Shown here piece by piece: positions 26,315-35,871 of a stretch of 64,000 nucleotides of DNA (positions are counted from its first letter, which is position 1; the number at the start of each line of letters is the position of its first letter). The notes below the pieces were generated by a model. That model did no database searches. It was not told the origin of the DNA and saw only the letters and a program-made list of their open reading frames with translations. This DNA comes from Brucella daejeonensis (GTDB lineage: Bacteria > Pseudomonadota > Alphaproteobacteria > Rhizobiales > Rhizobiaceae): contig NZ_JACIJG010000001.1 of the NCBI RefSeq assembly GCF_014199265.1, positions 404,946 through 468,945 on the forward strand, in the 5' to 3' direction. The position numbers and the translations under genes were made by a program.

Positions 26315-27187
26315 ATGCATAAGAATGTTGGGAACAAGACTGCGGGATGGGTCAACGGGTTTTTGGGCGTATTGATTTTTTCAGGATCGCTACCGGCAAC
26401 GAGGCTGGCGGTGATCGATATCGATCCAACCTTCCTGACAATGGCGCGCGCTTCGATTGCCGGTGCGCTGGGGCTGGCGCTCCTGCTTGCCTTTCGAGAA
26501 CCTTTTCCGCGCCGCAACGATGCCATTTCGCTGATTGTGGTCGCGCTGGGCGTGGTGGTCGGTTTTCCACTTCTTACGGGCCTCGCCTTGCAGCACATGA
26601 CATCGGCCCATGCGATTGTCTTCATCGGACTGCTGCCGCTTGCAACCGCTATCTTCGCGGTCCTGCGCGGCGGGGAGCGCCCGCGTCCGATGTTCTGGCT
26701 GTTTTCGGTAGCGGGAAGCCTCATTGTCGCTTCCTATGCCTATGGGCAGGGAAGCCGGTCCACCGTGCTCGGCGACGCGCTGATGCTCGCTGCGGTCATC
26801 GCCTGCGGTCTCGGCTATGCGGAAGGTGCGAGACTTTCGCAACGGCTCGGCGGCTGGCAGGTGATCTGCTGGGCGCTGGTGTTCTCCCTGCCGGTCATGC
26901 TGCCGCTCACCGCCATGACACGCCCGCAGACATGGGCCGGAATCGGTACTCCGGCCTGGATAAGCCTTGGCTATGTCTCACTATTCTCGATGCTGATCGG
27001 CTTTTTCTTCTGGTATCGCGGTCTGGCGCAAGGCGGTGCGGCCACGGTCGGCCAGTTGCAGCTTCTCCAGCCCTTCTTTGGGCTTATGTTGGCTGCCGGT
27101 ATTGCGGGAGAACCCGTCAGTATGGGCATGGTCGCGACGGCAGCGGTGGTCGTCATCTGCGTGGCGGGTGCCAAGCGGTTTGCTTAA
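26315..27187 (+). CDS. EamA/DMT-superfamily transporter
   Basis: Inner-membrane drug/metabolite transporter of about 290 residues and ten predicted helices in two EamA repeats (first: GSLPATRLAVIDIDPTFLTMARASIAG...; second: GYAEGARLSQRLGGWQVICWALVFSLPVM...). Substrate unknown; amino-acid or amine efflux would fit its divergent partner, a MocR-type regulator. I chose the ATG at 26315, after which membrane segments begin; the open frame upstream runs through the intergenic operator. The stop is followed at once by a repeat that begins AGAGCATGATCCC. Confidence 0.88.
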   Translation: MHKNVGNKTAGWVNGFLGVLIFSGSLPATRLAVIDIDPTFLTMARASIAGALGLALLLAFREPFPRRNDAISLIVVALGVVVGFPLLTGLALQHMTSAHAIVFIGLLPLATAIFAVLRGGERPRPMFWLFSVAGSLIVASYAYGQGSRSTVLGDALMLAAVIACGLGYAEGARLSQRLGGWQVICWALVFSLPVMLPLTAMTRPQTWAGIGTPAWISLGYVSLFSMLIGFFFWYRGLAQGGAATVGQLQLLQPFFGLMLAAGIAGEPVSMGMVATAAVVVICVAGAKRFA

Positions 27188-27189
27188 CC

Positions 27190-27374
27190 AGAGCATGATC
27201 CCAAAAAGAATGAGTTTAGACCCTAACACTACAGTTGCATTCTTCGTGATGCCGGGCTGCAAAGAGCAATTTGTCTGTGTTCCGGTGCTCACGTACCTTC
27301 AAGTACGCTCCGCTCCGGTACTCGAAAATCACTCTTTTCACCACGGCCTGACGAATTTGCAACTGTGGTGCTAA
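27190..27374. repeat. Composite repeat: Bru-RS end fragment plus long inverted repeat
   Basis: 27190-27205 (AGAGCATGATCCCAAA) copies the end of the element at 22886. Then a long imperfect inverted repeat, 27228-27370: ACAGTTGCA (27231-27239) pairs with TGCAACTGT (27358-27366), flanked inward by further imperfect matches, with CGTAC-CTTCAA-GTACG near the centre. The right arm lies inside the coding end of the neighbouring methyltransferase gene. Confidence 0.6.
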
Positions 27375-28026
27375 AGCCCCAGACGGTCGTTCGTTTCACT
27401 TCCGCGTCTTCAAGGGCCCGTGTGACGGGTACGGTATAGACGGCAAGCTGTTGCAGCCTGTCTTTCGGCAGATAGGCGCGGCCCGGATCGCCCACGACGA
27501 TGCGGGCGCCTCGTTCGGCAAGCCGCGTGAACCATGGTATGAGCCGCTCGGCGAGCGGCTTTTCATAGAAGACATCGCCTGCAAGGACGACATCCCAACC
27601 GCTGTCCTGCCCGATCAGGTCGTCCCCACAGGGATTGATGACCACGCCATTGACAGAAGCGTTGATTTCCATGGCGGGAAGCGCGAAGGGATCGATGTCC
27701 GATGCGAGCACGCTTGTTGCGCCGGCTTTCATGGCGGCGATGGCGACGAGGCCGGAACCTGACGCAAAGTCGAGCACTGTCCTGTTTTTCACCGTCTCGG
27801 GATGATCCAGAACATAGCGCGCCACACCCTGACCGCCCGCCCAGGCAAAAGCCCAGAAGGGCGGCGGAAGGCCGATTGTGGCGAGCTCTTCCTCTGTCTT
27901 GTGCCAGAGGTCGTGTGCTTCATCGGCCAGATGCAAAAGAATTTCAGGCACATGCGGCGGCGCTTGCAGACTGGTGTTGGCCAGAATGAAATCGCGCGCG
28001 CTTTTATGGGCCGGGACAAGCATCAT
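27289..28026 (-). CDS. Class I SAM-dependent methyltransferase (lysine-methyltransferase type)
   Basis: 245 residues. Motif I TVLDFASGSGLVAIAAMKAGA (~75-95), acidic motif II ASDIDPFAL and the post-motif WDVVLAGDVFYEKPLAERL place it with the ETFB-lysine/nicotinamide N-methyltransferase-like proteins often labelled PrmA-related. The ATG at 28026 overlaps the EVE gene's TGA by 4 nt (ATGATG). The last ~27 residues after RTTVWGF are encoded by a palindromic repeat and have no family character; the ancestral stop was probably near there. Last gene of the tsaD operon. Confidence 0.82.
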   Translation of the reverse strand: MMLVPAHKSARDFILANTSLQAPPHVPEILLHLADEAHDLWHKTEEELATIGLPPPFWAFAWAGGQGVARYVLDHPETVKNRTVLDFASGSGLVAIAAMKAGATSVLASDIDPFALPAMEINASVNGVVINPCGDDLIGQDSGWDVVLAGDVFYEKPLAERLIPWFTRLAERGARIVVGDPGRAYLPKDRLQQLAVYTVPVTRALEDAEVKRTTVWGFSTTVANSSGRGEKSDFRVPERSVLEGT

Positions 28027-28451
28027 ACTTCTTTGGCGTCCAATCCGCCCATACGGCAGACTTCGATCCATTCGTCTTCCATCACAGGCTGGACCGAAAG
28101 GCGCATCGAGGTGACGAGCGCCATCTTCTCCAGCTTCGGATTGGCCTTCACATCTTTCAGCGTCACCGGCTTCGGCATGTCGCGAACCGCCTTGATATCC
28201 ACGCATTCCCAGCGCGGATCGTCGGTGGTGCTGTCCGGGTGAGCCAGCGCGCAGATCTCGACGATACCGACAACTTCCAGACCTTCATTGGAATGATAGA
28301 AGAAGCCTTTGTCGCCCAGTTTCATGGCGCGCATGTTGTTGCGCGCCTGATAGTTGCGCACACCGTCCCACTGCTCGCCTTTCTCGCCACGGGCCTTCTG
28401 CATTTCCCATGACCATTTGAACGGTTCGGATTTGAACAGCCAGTAAGCCAT
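28023..28451 (-). CDS. EVE-domain protein
   Basis: 142 residues forming a single EVE (PUA-like) domain: MAYWLFKSEPFKWSWEMQ, WDGVRNYQARNNMRAMKLGDKGFFYHSNEGLEVVGIVEI, then the C-terminal hydrophobic strand MRLSVQPVMEDEW. EVE domains bind modified bases in DNA or RNA (eukaryotic relative: THYN1). AAGGAG lies 6 nt before the chosen ATG (28451). It overlaps the methyltransferase start and follows yciI by 22 nt, within the five-gene tsaD operon. Confidence 0.9.
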   Translation of the reverse strand: MAYWLFKSEPFKWSWEMQKARGEKGEQWDGVRNYQARNNMRAMKLGDKGFFYHSNEGLEVVGIVEICALAHPDSTTDDPRWECVDIKAVRDMPKPVTLKDVKANPKLEKMALVTSMRLSVQPVMEDEWIEVCRMGGLDAKEV

Positions 28452-28473
28452 TGCGCGCTCCTTGGTCATGGCC

Positions 28474-28764
28474 TCAGGCATTGGCCGGGTTGTTGATCGC
28501 CCAGTTCCACGGACGCACGGTCACATCCTGAAACAGACCGGCCAGCGCGTAAGGATCACCGGCGGCGATCTTTTCAGCGGCAGCCTCATCGGCAGCTTCG
28601 ACGACAACGAGGCTGCCGTTCGGCTTGCCATCCGCGCCGAGGAAGGGGCCTGCGAACTTCAACTCGTCGCCAAGGCCCTTGAGATAGTCCAGATGCGCCG
28701 GGCGGGTGTCGAGACGCACTTGCAGATGGTCAGGCTTGTCATTGCACAGAAGGGCAAACAGCAT
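28474..28764 (-). CDS. YciI-like protein
   Basis: 96 residues of the YciI fold (dimeric alpha-beta barrel): MLFALLCNDKPDHLQVRLDTRPAHLDYLKGLGDELKFAGPFLGADGKPNGSLVVVEAADEAAA and the closing DPYALAGLFQDVTVRPWNW. Catalytic role not established; the His/Asp pair of the family (R-x-x-H-L-D-Y-L) is present. Only one nucleotide separates its start from the gpsA stop, so translation is coupled. Confidence 0.88.
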   Translation of the reverse strand: MLFALLCNDKPDHLQVRLDTRPAHLDYLKGLGDELKFAGPFLGADGKPNGSLVVVEAADEAAAEKIAAGDPYALAGLFQDVTVRPWNWAINNPANA

Positions 28765-28765
28765 T

Positions 28766-29755
28766 TTAATCCTCGGTCTTGAGTGGTCGGTTGAGAAGAG
28801 CGGTCACGGCTTCGTCGATGGTGATTTTTCCATCGAGCAATGCCCCGACGGCATCGATGATCGGTGCGGAAATATTGTGCTTGCGGCAAAGCTCGGCGGC
28901 AATCGGCGCGGTGGCGACGCCTTCGGCAAGCGGACGATTGGTCAGGTCTTCCCCGCGTCCGAGCGCCAGCCCGTAGGAATAATTGCGCGATTGCGGCGAG
29001 GAACAGGTCAGTATCAGATCGCCGAGGCCGGACAGGCCCATGATGGTTTCAGGCCGCGCGCCCATGGCCCGTCCGATGCGGCGCAGTTCGGCAAAGCCGC
29101 GAGTCACGAGCGCCGCCTGTGCGCTTGCCCCGAAGCCGCGTCCGATGGCTGCGCCCGCAGCAATGGCCAGGACGTTTTTCAATGCGCCGCCGATTTCCAC
29201 ACCCTTCAGGTCGCTTGTCGAATAGCAGCGGAAAGCCGGCCCCGACAGCAATGCGGCCAGCCTGTCGGCATCGGCGGCATCCTCGCAGGCGACCGTCACG
29301 GCGGTTGGAAGGCCGCGGGCGACATCGGTGGCAAAGCTCGGACCTGAAAGGGCTGCAATCCTGTGATTTGGCATGACCTCGACCACGACTTCCGACATCA
29401 GCCGTCCGGTACCCCGCTCGATCCCCTTGGCACAAAGTACGATGGGTGCGGCCCGCGGGATGAGAGCGCTCAATTCGGAAAGACCGCTGCGCATGGCCTG
29501 CGCGGGAATGACGGCGAGCACCGCGTCGGCCTGCCCTACGACCATGGCTGCATCCGAGCTTGCATTGATGCCGCCCGGAAGCTCGATCTCTCCCAGATAG
29601 CGCGGATTGCGGCGCGTGCGGTTGATGGCCTCAACCGTTTCGCTGTCGCGGGCATAAAGCCATGTGTCATGACCGCTGCCGGACGCCATTGCCGCAAGGG
29701 CGGTGCCCCAGGCGCCGCCGCCCAGAACGGCGATCTTTGTCTTCTGTCCGTTCAT
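28766..29755 (-). CDS. gpsA: NAD(P)-dependent glycerol-3-phosphate dehydrogenase
   Basis: Makes sn-glycerol-3-phosphate, the backbone of phospholipids. 329 residues: [14 protein letters not shown] dinucleotide-binding motif at the N-terminus, [18 protein letters not shown], the catalytic Lys in [18 protein letters not shown], and [21 protein letters not shown] in the C-terminal helical domain. The ATG at 29755 overlaps the tsaD stop by 4 nt (ATGA). The pairing tsaD-gpsA is common in Rhizobiales. Confidence 0.96.
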   Translation of the reverse strand: MNGQKTKIAVLGGGAWGTALAAMASGSGHDTWLYARDSETVEAINRTRRNPRYLGEIELPGGINASSDAAMVVGQADAVLAVIPAQAMRSGLSELSALIPRAAPIVLCAKGIERGTGRLMSEVVVEVMPNHRIAALSGPSFATDVARGLPTAVTVACEDAADADRLAALLSGPAFRCYSTSDLKGVEIGGALKNVLAIAAGAAIGRGFGASAQAALVTRGFAELRRIGRAMGARPETIMGLSGLGDLILTCSSPQSRNYSYGLALGRGEDLTNRPLAEGVATAPIAAELCRKHNISAPIIDAVGALLDGKITIDEAVTALLNRPLKTED

Positions 29756-30831
29756 GCCTTGGCTCCGCGTCGTCCGGCTCCGATCAGCGGAGCCGATTTC
29801 TCGTCGAGCGGCCAGCGCGAACGGGGGGCGAGGCTGAGCGAATCGGGTGTTTGGGTCGCTGCGCGTTCGGCACCGGCCCAGGCGATCATCGCGGCATTGT
29901 CGGTGCACAGGTCGAGCGGCGGCGCAATGAAACTGAAGCCGTGTCTGTCACAAAGCGTTTCCAGCGCTGCGCGCAGCGTCTTGTTGGCGGCAACGCCGCC
30001 CGCAACGACGAGCGACGGGGTCCGGCAATCGGGAAACTCGGTCCTGAAGCGTTCAAGCGAACGCCCCACCCGGTCGGACAGCGTATCGGCGACCGCCGCC
30101 TGAAACGAGGCGCAGATATCGGCCACATCCTGATCCGACAGCGGCGCCAGTTCGGTCGCGGTCTGGCGCACGGCGGTCTTGAGGCCGGAGAAGGAGAAGT
30201 CGAGGCGCGCTTCGCCCTTCAGCGGACGCGGCAGCGCAAATCGCTTCGAATCGCCCTGAAGCGCCATGCGTTCCACTGCCGGTCCGCCGGGATAAGGCAG
30301 GCCCAGGAGCTTCGCGGTCTTGTCGAAAGCCTCCCCCAGCGCATCGTCGATGGTGGTTCCCAGACGTTCATAGTCGCCAACGCCGCGCACGAGCACCATC
30401 TGCGTATGCCCGCCGGAGACGAGCAGCAGCAGATAGGGAAATTGCAGCCCGTCGGTCAGACGCGCCGTCAGCGCATGGCCTTCCAGATGGTTGACTGCAT
30501 AAAAGGGCTTCTGTGCCGCCATGGCCAGCGCCTTGGCGGTCATCAGCCCGACGATCAGCCCGCCGATCAGGCCCGGCCCCGCTGTTGCCGCCACGGCATC
30601 CACCTCGTCAAGCCTCACGCCCGCATCGTCGAGTGCCCGTTCGACCAGCCGGTCCAGCGCCTCGACATGGGCGCGTGCGGCAATCTCGGGCACGACGCCG
30701 CCATAGGGCTCATGCTCGGCAATCTGGCTGAGGACCACATTGGACAGAATCCGTCCTTCGCCGTGATCGCCGCGCTCGACAATGGCGGCGGCTGTTTCGT
30801 CGCAACTTGTTTCTATTCCAAGAATGCGCAT
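29752..30831 (-). CDS. tsaD: tRNA threonylcarbamoyladenosine synthase subunit TsaD
   Basis: Transfers threonylcarbamoyl to A37 of ANN-decoding tRNAs, with TsaB and TsaE. 359 residues with [18 protein letters not shown] (ATPase-fold start), metal-binding His pair in [26 protein letters not shown], the loop [11 protein letters not shown] and [13 protein letters not shown]. First gene of the five-gene minus-strand operon tsaD-gpsA-yciI-EVE-methyltransferase; divergent from hemC with 63 bp between the starts. Confidence 0.97.
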   Translation of the reverse strand: MRILGIETSCDETAAAIVERGDHGEGRILSNVVLSQIAEHEPYGGVVPEIAARAHVEALDRLVERALDDAGVRLDEVDAVAATAGPGLIGGLIVGLMTAKALAMAAQKPFYAVNHLEGHALTARLTDGLQFPYLLLLVSGGHTQMVLVRGVGDYERLGTTIDDALGEAFDKTAKLLGLPYPGGPAVERMALQGDSKRFALPRPLKGEARLDFSFSGLKTAVRQTATELAPLSDQDVADICASFQAAVADTLSDRVGRSLERFRTEFPDCRTPSLVVAGGVAANKTLRAALETLCDRHGFSFIAPPLDLCTDNAAMIAWAGAERAATQTPDSLSLAPRSRWPLDEKSAPLIGAGRRGAKA

Positions 30832-30894
30832 TTGCGGTTAGACCCTGCCTGTCTCATAATTCGTTGAAAAATCCGGTATCATGGACGGGGCAAT

Positions 30895-31839
30895 ATGCAA
30901 ACAGCATCCTTGAAGAATGGCACGTTGAAGATAGGTACGCGAGGCAGCAAGCTGGCTCTGGCCCAGGCTTATGAAACGCGCCGTCGTCTGATGCAGGCCC
31001 ACGGCCTGCCGGAAGAAGCGATTGAAATCATTTCCATGTCGACGGCGGGCGATCGCATTCAGGACCGCTCCCTTTCCGAAATCGGCGGGAAAGGACTCTT
31101 CACCGAGGAAATCGAACAGGCGCTGACAGACGGGCGAATCGATCTTGCCGTCCATTCCACCAAGGATATGCCGACCGTTCTGCCGGGTGGTCTTCATCTT
31201 TCCGTCTTCCTTGAACGCGAGGATCCGCGCGACGCCTTTATCGGCCGCACCGCTCCCCGGCTTCTCGATCTGCCGCAAGGCGCAACCGTCGGGTCGTCGT
31301 CATTGCGCCGTCAGGCTTTGATCCGCCGTCTTCGTCCCGACCTTCAGGTGGTGATTTTCCGTGGCAATGTCGATACCCGCCTGCGCAAGCTGGAAGCTGG
31401 CGAAGTGGACGGGACATTTCTCGCCTGTGCGGGTCTGCGGCGCCTTGGGCTTGGTGACGTGATTACCGAGCTTGTCGACCTGGAGAGCTTTCCACCCGCG
31501 CCGGGACAAGGGGCCATCGGCATCGAAACACGTATCGGCGATACACGCATCGATGCGCTGCTGGAACCGCTGGCCCACCGTGAGACGGGGATAGCCCTTG
31601 CCTGCGAAAGGGCGTTTCTGGCAGCGCTTGACGGGTCCTGCCGTACGCCGATTGCCGGTCTTGCCATTGTCGACGGCGAGGCGGTTTCCTTCCACGGCAT
31701 GATCCTGAAGCCGGACGGTTCGGAGGCGCATGAGGTGCGGGCGGAAGGTTCCGCTTCGGACGCTGCGGCGCTCGGTGAGGATGCCGCGGCGCGTCTGCGG
31801 GCCAAAGCCGGACCGCATTTCTTCGAAGGCTGGAATTAG
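30895..31839 (+). CDS. hemC: Hydroxymethylbilane synthase
   Basis: Joins four porphobilinogens into hydroxymethylbilane. 314 residues, family length. [15 protein letters not shown] at the start, [11 protein letters not shown] (catalytic Asp in domain 1), [19 protein letters not shown], and the dipyrromethane-anchoring Cys in [14 protein letters not shown] (~242). First gene of hemC-hemD-mic60-hemY. Confidence 0.97.
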   Translation: MQTASLKNGTLKIGTRGSKLALAQAYETRRRLMQAHGLPEEAIEIISMSTAGDRIQDRSLSEIGGKGLFTEEIEQALTDGRIDLAVHSTKDMPTVLPGGLHLSVFLEREDPRDAFIGRTAPRLLDLPQGATVGSSSLRRQALIRRLRPDLQVVIFRGNVDTRLRKLEAGEVDGTFLACAGLRRLGLGDVITELVDLESFPPAPGQGAIGIETRIGDTRIDALLEPLAHRETGIALACERAFLAALDGSCRTPIAGLAIVDGEAVSFHGMILKPDGSEAHEVRAEGSASDAAALGEDAAARLRAKAGPHFFEGWN

Positions 31840-31841
31840 AT

Positions 31842-32576
31842 TTGGCGGGCCAGATACAGGCCGTCTCGCCTGGACGCGTTCTGGTGACGCGTCCGCAACC
31901 GGCTGCCTCGAAAACGGCCTTGAAACTGGCGTCGAAGGGATTCGAGCCGCTCCTGCTTCCGCTGAGCAGAACGGTACCGTTATCTTTCGTTATCCCGGAA
32001 GACGGGTTCGCGGCCCTGACCGTCACGAGCGCCAATGCCTTTCTCCATGTTGAAGAAGAGCGGCTGAAGCCGTTTCTTGGGCTGCCGCTCTTTGCCGTCG
32101 GTGGCGGTACGGCGTCTGCCGGGCGCGCCGCGGGGTTCCAGCAGGTGATCGACGGTGGCGGTGATGCGGTGCGGCTGGCCGCAGCCATGCGCCGCGATCT
32201 TCCGGAAAAGGCCCGCGTTCTTTATCTCGCCGGGCGAGTGCGCCAGCCGGTGTTCGAGGACGAAGTGCGCGCGGCGGGCCTCGATATGGAGACGATCGAT
32301 GTCTATGACACGCAGGCGGTCTCCTATGCCCCGACAGTGCTCCGCGATCTGCTCGATGGTGCGCCTTTTGTCGCGGTGATGCTTTATTCCGGTGTCGCGG
32401 CGGAAAGCTTCGTCGAAGTCATGCAAGGGATTGAGCCGCCAATCGATGAGAAAACGCGTTTTCTGTGCATTTCGGCTCGTGTGGCGGACCGGTTGCCGCC
32501 GCTCTGGCGGGCAAATGCTCTTGTTGCAGAACATCCCGATGAGGATGCGCTTTTCCGGCTGGTTGCCAAACTTTGA
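31842..32576 (+). CDS. hemD: Uroporphyrinogen-III synthase
   Basis: Closes and isomerises hydroxymethylbilane to uroporphyrinogen III. 244 residues; the family is divergent, but VLVTRPQPAASKTALKLASKGFEPLLLPL, LTVTSANAFLHV, LYLAGRVRQPVFE and VMLYSGVAAESFVEVM fit its two-lobed fold. The likely start is the TTG at 31842, two bases after the hemC stop; no ATG lies near. Translation is probably coupled to hemC. Confidence 0.9.
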   Translation: MAGQIQAVSPGRVLVTRPQPAASKTALKLASKGFEPLLLPLSRTVPLSFVIPEDGFAALTVTSANAFLHVEEERLKPFLGLPLFAVGGGTASAGRAAGFQQVIDGGGDAVRLAAAMRRDLPEKARVLYLAGRVRQPVFEDEVRAAGLDMETIDVYDTQAVSYAPTVLRDLLDGAPFVAVMLYSGVAAESFVEVMQGIEPPIDEKTRFLCISARVADRLPPLWRANALVAEHPDEDALFRLVAKL

Positions 32577-32658
32577 CTTATTTTGACGCAACCTTCCTTC
32601 ATCTGCGGATTTTATCTGTTAGACTTCATCCAACCAATCGGCATTTTCGAGAGGATCC

Positions 32659-33972
32659 ATGGCGAAACCCGGTACTCCGCGACATTCCAAAACGGCCCGA
32701 AATCCTGTGACGATCAATCTCGATCCGTCGGATGTGAAGCGAGCCGATGAACCGGCGAAGGCGACACCGGAGGCCGAACCGGTCGGAAGCTTCCCGAAAC
32801 CGGCCGAGCCAAAACCGGAAGCTGCCGCTGCCGGAAAAACAGCGGGAAAAACCGCGACAGCGGATAAGCCGCCTTTTACCTCCGGCGTGAAGCCGGAAAT
32901 CCACCAGCCCGCGCAAAAGAGCGGTCCGGGCGTGTCCCACCTTCTGGCGGGCGTTGCGGGTGGAGCGATCGCGCTTGGCGGCATGTTTGCGCTGCAATGG
33001 GCCAACGTCATTCCTTCCCCCGGCGCGCGGGGCACGGCGGAACAATTCGCCCAAATGGAACAGCAGATTGCCGATCTGCGCAACAATCCGACGCCAGCGC
33101 CGCTGGACGATGCCAGCCGGTCACAACTGGCGGCTCTGGAGAAAAACGTGCAGGCGGCTGAAATCAAGGCGGAAGCCGTCGCTGGGTCTTTCTCGGAGCT
33201 TCAACAGCAGTTTGCGGCTCTGCCGAAGGAAGCAGAGCCGGGAGCTATCGGCGATATGACGGGGCTGACCGAGCGTCTGGACGCGCTGGAAAGCAAGCTT
33301 ACGACTGCGCAAAGCCGCGCCGAAGCGGCATCGGCGGAAGTTTCCAGTAATAGTGGAACGATCTCCTCGCTCGAATCGAAGCTGACATCGTTGCAGGAAA
33401 CGATGAGCCAGTCGGCGCGTCAGCCTGACGCAACGGCGCTGATTGCCGCGAATGCGCTGAAAATGGCAATCGACCGTGGCGGTTCATTCAAGGCGGAACT
33501 GGACACTTACGCGTCGGTGGCACCGAATGACGCAACCGTCGGGCAATTACGCGCCATGGCGGATCGTGGCATCCCGACGATCGCCGATCTGAATGCATGG
33601 TTCGGTCCGGTCGCGAACAGGATTGTCGCGACGGAAAACAAGCTACCAGCCGATGCAGGCATGTGGGACCAGCTTGTCGCCAGCGCCAAGGGTCTGGTCA
33701 GCGTGCGTCCGGTTGCAGGCAATGTCAGCGGCACTGGCGTCGGCCCGACGACAGCTCGCATGGAGGCCGCGCTTCAGTCCGGCGATCTGGAGCGGGCCTT
33801 GAGCGAATGGGAACAATTGCCCGCCGATGCAAAAGCCGTATCGCAGGAATTTGCCGATCAGATGCGGGGGCGGCGCGATGCCGATACGCTGGTGCAGCGC
33901 CTTGTTGCCGACAGCCTGAAGCCAAGAGCGGCAGACGAAACCGGCGGAGCCCCGGCTCCGACCGCTCAGTAA
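32659..33972 (+). CDS. Mic60/mitofilin-like inner membrane protein
   Basis: 437 residues: a Pro/Ala/Lys-rich cytoplasmic region (1-~90), one membrane helix (~94-115, LLAGVAGGAIALGGMFALQWANVI), a long coiled coil with many Ala/Gln/Glu/Lys (~125-260), and a C-terminal mitofilin-like domain with AAYS-like helices (DRGGSFKAELDTYASVAPNDATVGQLRAMADRGIPTIADLNAWF). This is the architecture of alphaproteobacterial Mic60, thought to shape intracytoplasmic membranes; its place between hemD and hemY is the usual one. Confidence 0.85.
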   Translation: MAKPGTPRHSKTARNPVTINLDPSDVKRADEPAKATPEAEPVGSFPKPAEPKPEAAAAGKTAGKTATADKPPFTSGVKPEIHQPAQKSGPGVSHLLAGVAGGAIALGGMFALQWANVIPSPGARGTAEQFAQMEQQIADLRNNPTPAPLDDASRSQLAALEKNVQAAEIKAEAVAGSFSELQQQFAALPKEAEPGAIGDMTGLTERLDALESKLTTAQSRAEAASAEVSSNSGTISSLESKLTSLQETMSQSARQPDATALIAANALKMAIDRGGSFKAELDTYASVAPNDATVGQLRAMADRGIPTIADLNAWFGPVANRIVATENKLPADAGMWDQLVASAKGLVSVRPVAGNVSGTGVGPTTARMEAALQSGDLERALSEWEQLPADAKAVSQEFADQMRGRRDADTLVQRLVADSLKPRAADETGGAPAPTAQ

Positions 33973-33984
33973 GGGGGCGGACCA

Positions 33985-35613
33985 ATGCTGCGCGTCCTGT
34001 TTTATCTCATTGTCGTTGCTGCGCTCGGTTTCAGCTTTGCCTGGCTTGCCGACCGTCCCGGCGAACTCGATATCACTTTTGCGGGCAACCACTATAACGT
34101 GCCGCTCATTACCGCTGTTGCAGGAATTGTCGCGCTGGTCGCGGCCATTCTCATCCTGTGGTGGCTGGTCAAGAGCATCATCCAGTCGCCCTACACACTG
34201 CGCAGGCATTTTCGTGCGCGCAAGCGCGACCGGGGCTACCAGTCGCTGTCTACCGGGCTGATTGCCGCCGGTGCAGGTGACGCGGAAGCCGCGCGCCGCA
34301 TGACCAGACAGGCAGGCAAGCTGCTGAGATCCGATCAGGAGCCGCTGATCAGGCTTCTGGAAGCGCAGACGGCGATGCTGGAAGGTCGCACGGAGGATGC
34401 GCGCAAGGGGTTCGAGGCCATGGTGGACGATCCCGAGACCCGGCTCCTCGGCCTGCGCGGGCTTTATATCGAAGCGCAACGTGTCGGCGCTTGTGAGGCC
34501 GCCCGTCATTATGCGACCGAAGCTGCCCGGCAGGCGCCGCAGCTCGAATGGGCTTCGTCGGCCATGATGGGGCAGCTCTGCGCCGAGGGTGACTGGGATG
34601 CGGCGCTGAAACTCGTCGATGCGCGCAAGCAGGCGCTGGCCCATGGCAAGGACGTGGTCAAAAAGGAACGCGCCGCGCTTTTGACCGCCAAGGCCATGGC
34701 GGCGATCGACGTCGATCACGCGCAGGCAAAGACGCTGGCGCTGGAGGCAAACAGGATCGCGCCCGATCTGGTGCCGGCGGCCGTGATCGCCGCGCGGGCG
34801 CTTTTCGCCGATGGCGACGTGCGCAAAGGTTCGAAGATTCTCGAAGCGGCATGGAAGCGGTTCCCGCATCCCGACATCGCTTCGAGCTATATTTATGCCC
34901 GCGCGGGCGACACCACTCAGGATCGCCTGAAGCGCGCCCGCCACCTTGTCTCGCTGCGATCGAACAATGTGGAGGGTAGCCTCGCTCTTGCCCGCGCCGC
35001 CTATGAAGCGGGCGACTACCGTCTGGCGCGCGACAATGCCGAACAGGTTCTGCGCGCCTCGCCGCGTGAAAGTGCCTATCTGCTGCTTGCCGACATCGAG
35101 GAAGCCGAAACCGGCGATCAGGGCAAGGTGCGTGAATGGCTGGCGCGTGCCGTCAAGGCACCACGCGATCCGGCCTGGACCGCCGACGGCTATGTTTCCG
35201 AACAATGGTCGCCGGTATCTCCCGTCACCGGTCGCCTGAACAGCTTCGAGTGGAAGGTTCCCGTCGTCGAACTTGCTCCGGCTATCGAAGCGGAGAAGCC
35301 CGAAATCAAGGGCGCGGTGGAAGCAAAGTCTGACAATCCGGTCGTCGTGGTCGATTCAAAACAGGAAACCGGCCCGTCGGTTGTCACCGAAGTCGAAGAT
35401 GCCGAAGTGATCGTTCCGGCCGCTGAACCGGTCAAGGCGGCGGAGCCGCCGGTGAAGAAGGTGGAAGAAGTCCGACCGCCTGCGGGCGATGACGCAATCT
35501 CCGAGGACGATGGCAGGAACGAACCCCGGCGCGCCCATATCGTGGTGGACGATCCGGGCGTCGAGGAGAGCGAAGCTCCACAGAATGCCCAGGGCGGCCT
35601 GAGGCTCTTCTGA
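33985..35613 (+). CDS. hemY: HemY-like haem biosynthesis protein with TPRs
   Basis: 542 residues. Two N-terminal membrane helices (~2-20 and ~40-63) with the HemY_N signature GELDITFAGNHYNVPL, then tetratricopeptide repeats (~85-400) and an acidic, Pro/Val/Glu-rich tail (~430-542). This is the Gammaproteobacteria/Alphaproteobacteria HemY, not the protoporphyrinogen oxidase HemY of Bacillus. Its exact role in haem synthesis is unclear. It starts 12 nt after mic60, closing the cluster. Confidence 0.88.
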   Translation: MLRVLFYLIVVAALGFSFAWLADRPGELDITFAGNHYNVPLITAVAGIVALVAAILILWWLVKSIIQSPYTLRRHFRARKRDRGYQSLSTGLIAAGAGDAEAARRMTRQAGKLLRSDQEPLIRLLEAQTAMLEGRTEDARKGFEAMVDDPETRLLGLRGLYIEAQRVGACEAARHYATEAARQAPQLEWASSAMMGQLCAEGDWDAALKLVDARKQALAHGKDVVKKERAALLTAKAMAAIDVDHAQAKTLALEANRIAPDLVPAAVIAARALFADGDVRKGSKILEAAWKRFPHPDIASSYIYARAGDTTQDRLKRARHLVSLRSNNVEGSLALARAAYEAGDYRLARDNAEQVLRASPRESAYLLLADIEEAETGDQGKVREWLARAVKAPRDPAWTADGYVSEQWSPVSPVTGRLNSFEWKVPVVELAPAIEAEKPEIKGAVEAKSDNPVVVVDSKQETGPSVVTEVEDAEVIVPAAEPVKAAEPPVKKVEEVRPPAGDDAISEDDGRNEPRRAHIVVDDPGVEESEAPQNAQGGLRLF

Positions 35614-35631
35614 TCCCGGTCGTCTGGCTTT

Positions 35632-35715
35632 GGTTAAGCCCGTGCCGCGATTCCCGTGCGGCGATGATTGAGCATTTCGCAGCCTGGATCGCGCCAGCAT
35701 CTTGGCGCCTGGGCA
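35632..35715. repeat. Unnamed dispersed repeat, copy 1
   Basis: GGTTAAGCCCGTGC..GAGCATTT..GCCTGGATCGCGCCAGCATCTTGGCGC, with a perfect hairpin GCGCCA-GCATCT-TGGCGC at the right. A shorter version lies at 48616-48684. It occupies the gap between hemY and the terB-like gene. Confidence 0.6.
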
Positions 35716-35871
35716 TGAATCGTTGCCTAAAAACAACGCATGGCGTCTTTCCAACGATGAACGGTCTGCCGGACCGTTTGTCGCCTTGCCTGACGCAATC
35801 ATCCCGTTACCTTCGGCGTTGCTAACAAACAGGTGCCGGGTATCGCCCCGGCGGAGCAGCAGCGAGGGTGA

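Noticed and set aside
28023..30831. tsaD-gpsA-yciI-EVE-methyltransferase operon as a defence system because of the EVE domain
   Set aside because: All genes are housekeeping or small metabolic families with tight coupling, and no nuclease or restriction component is present.
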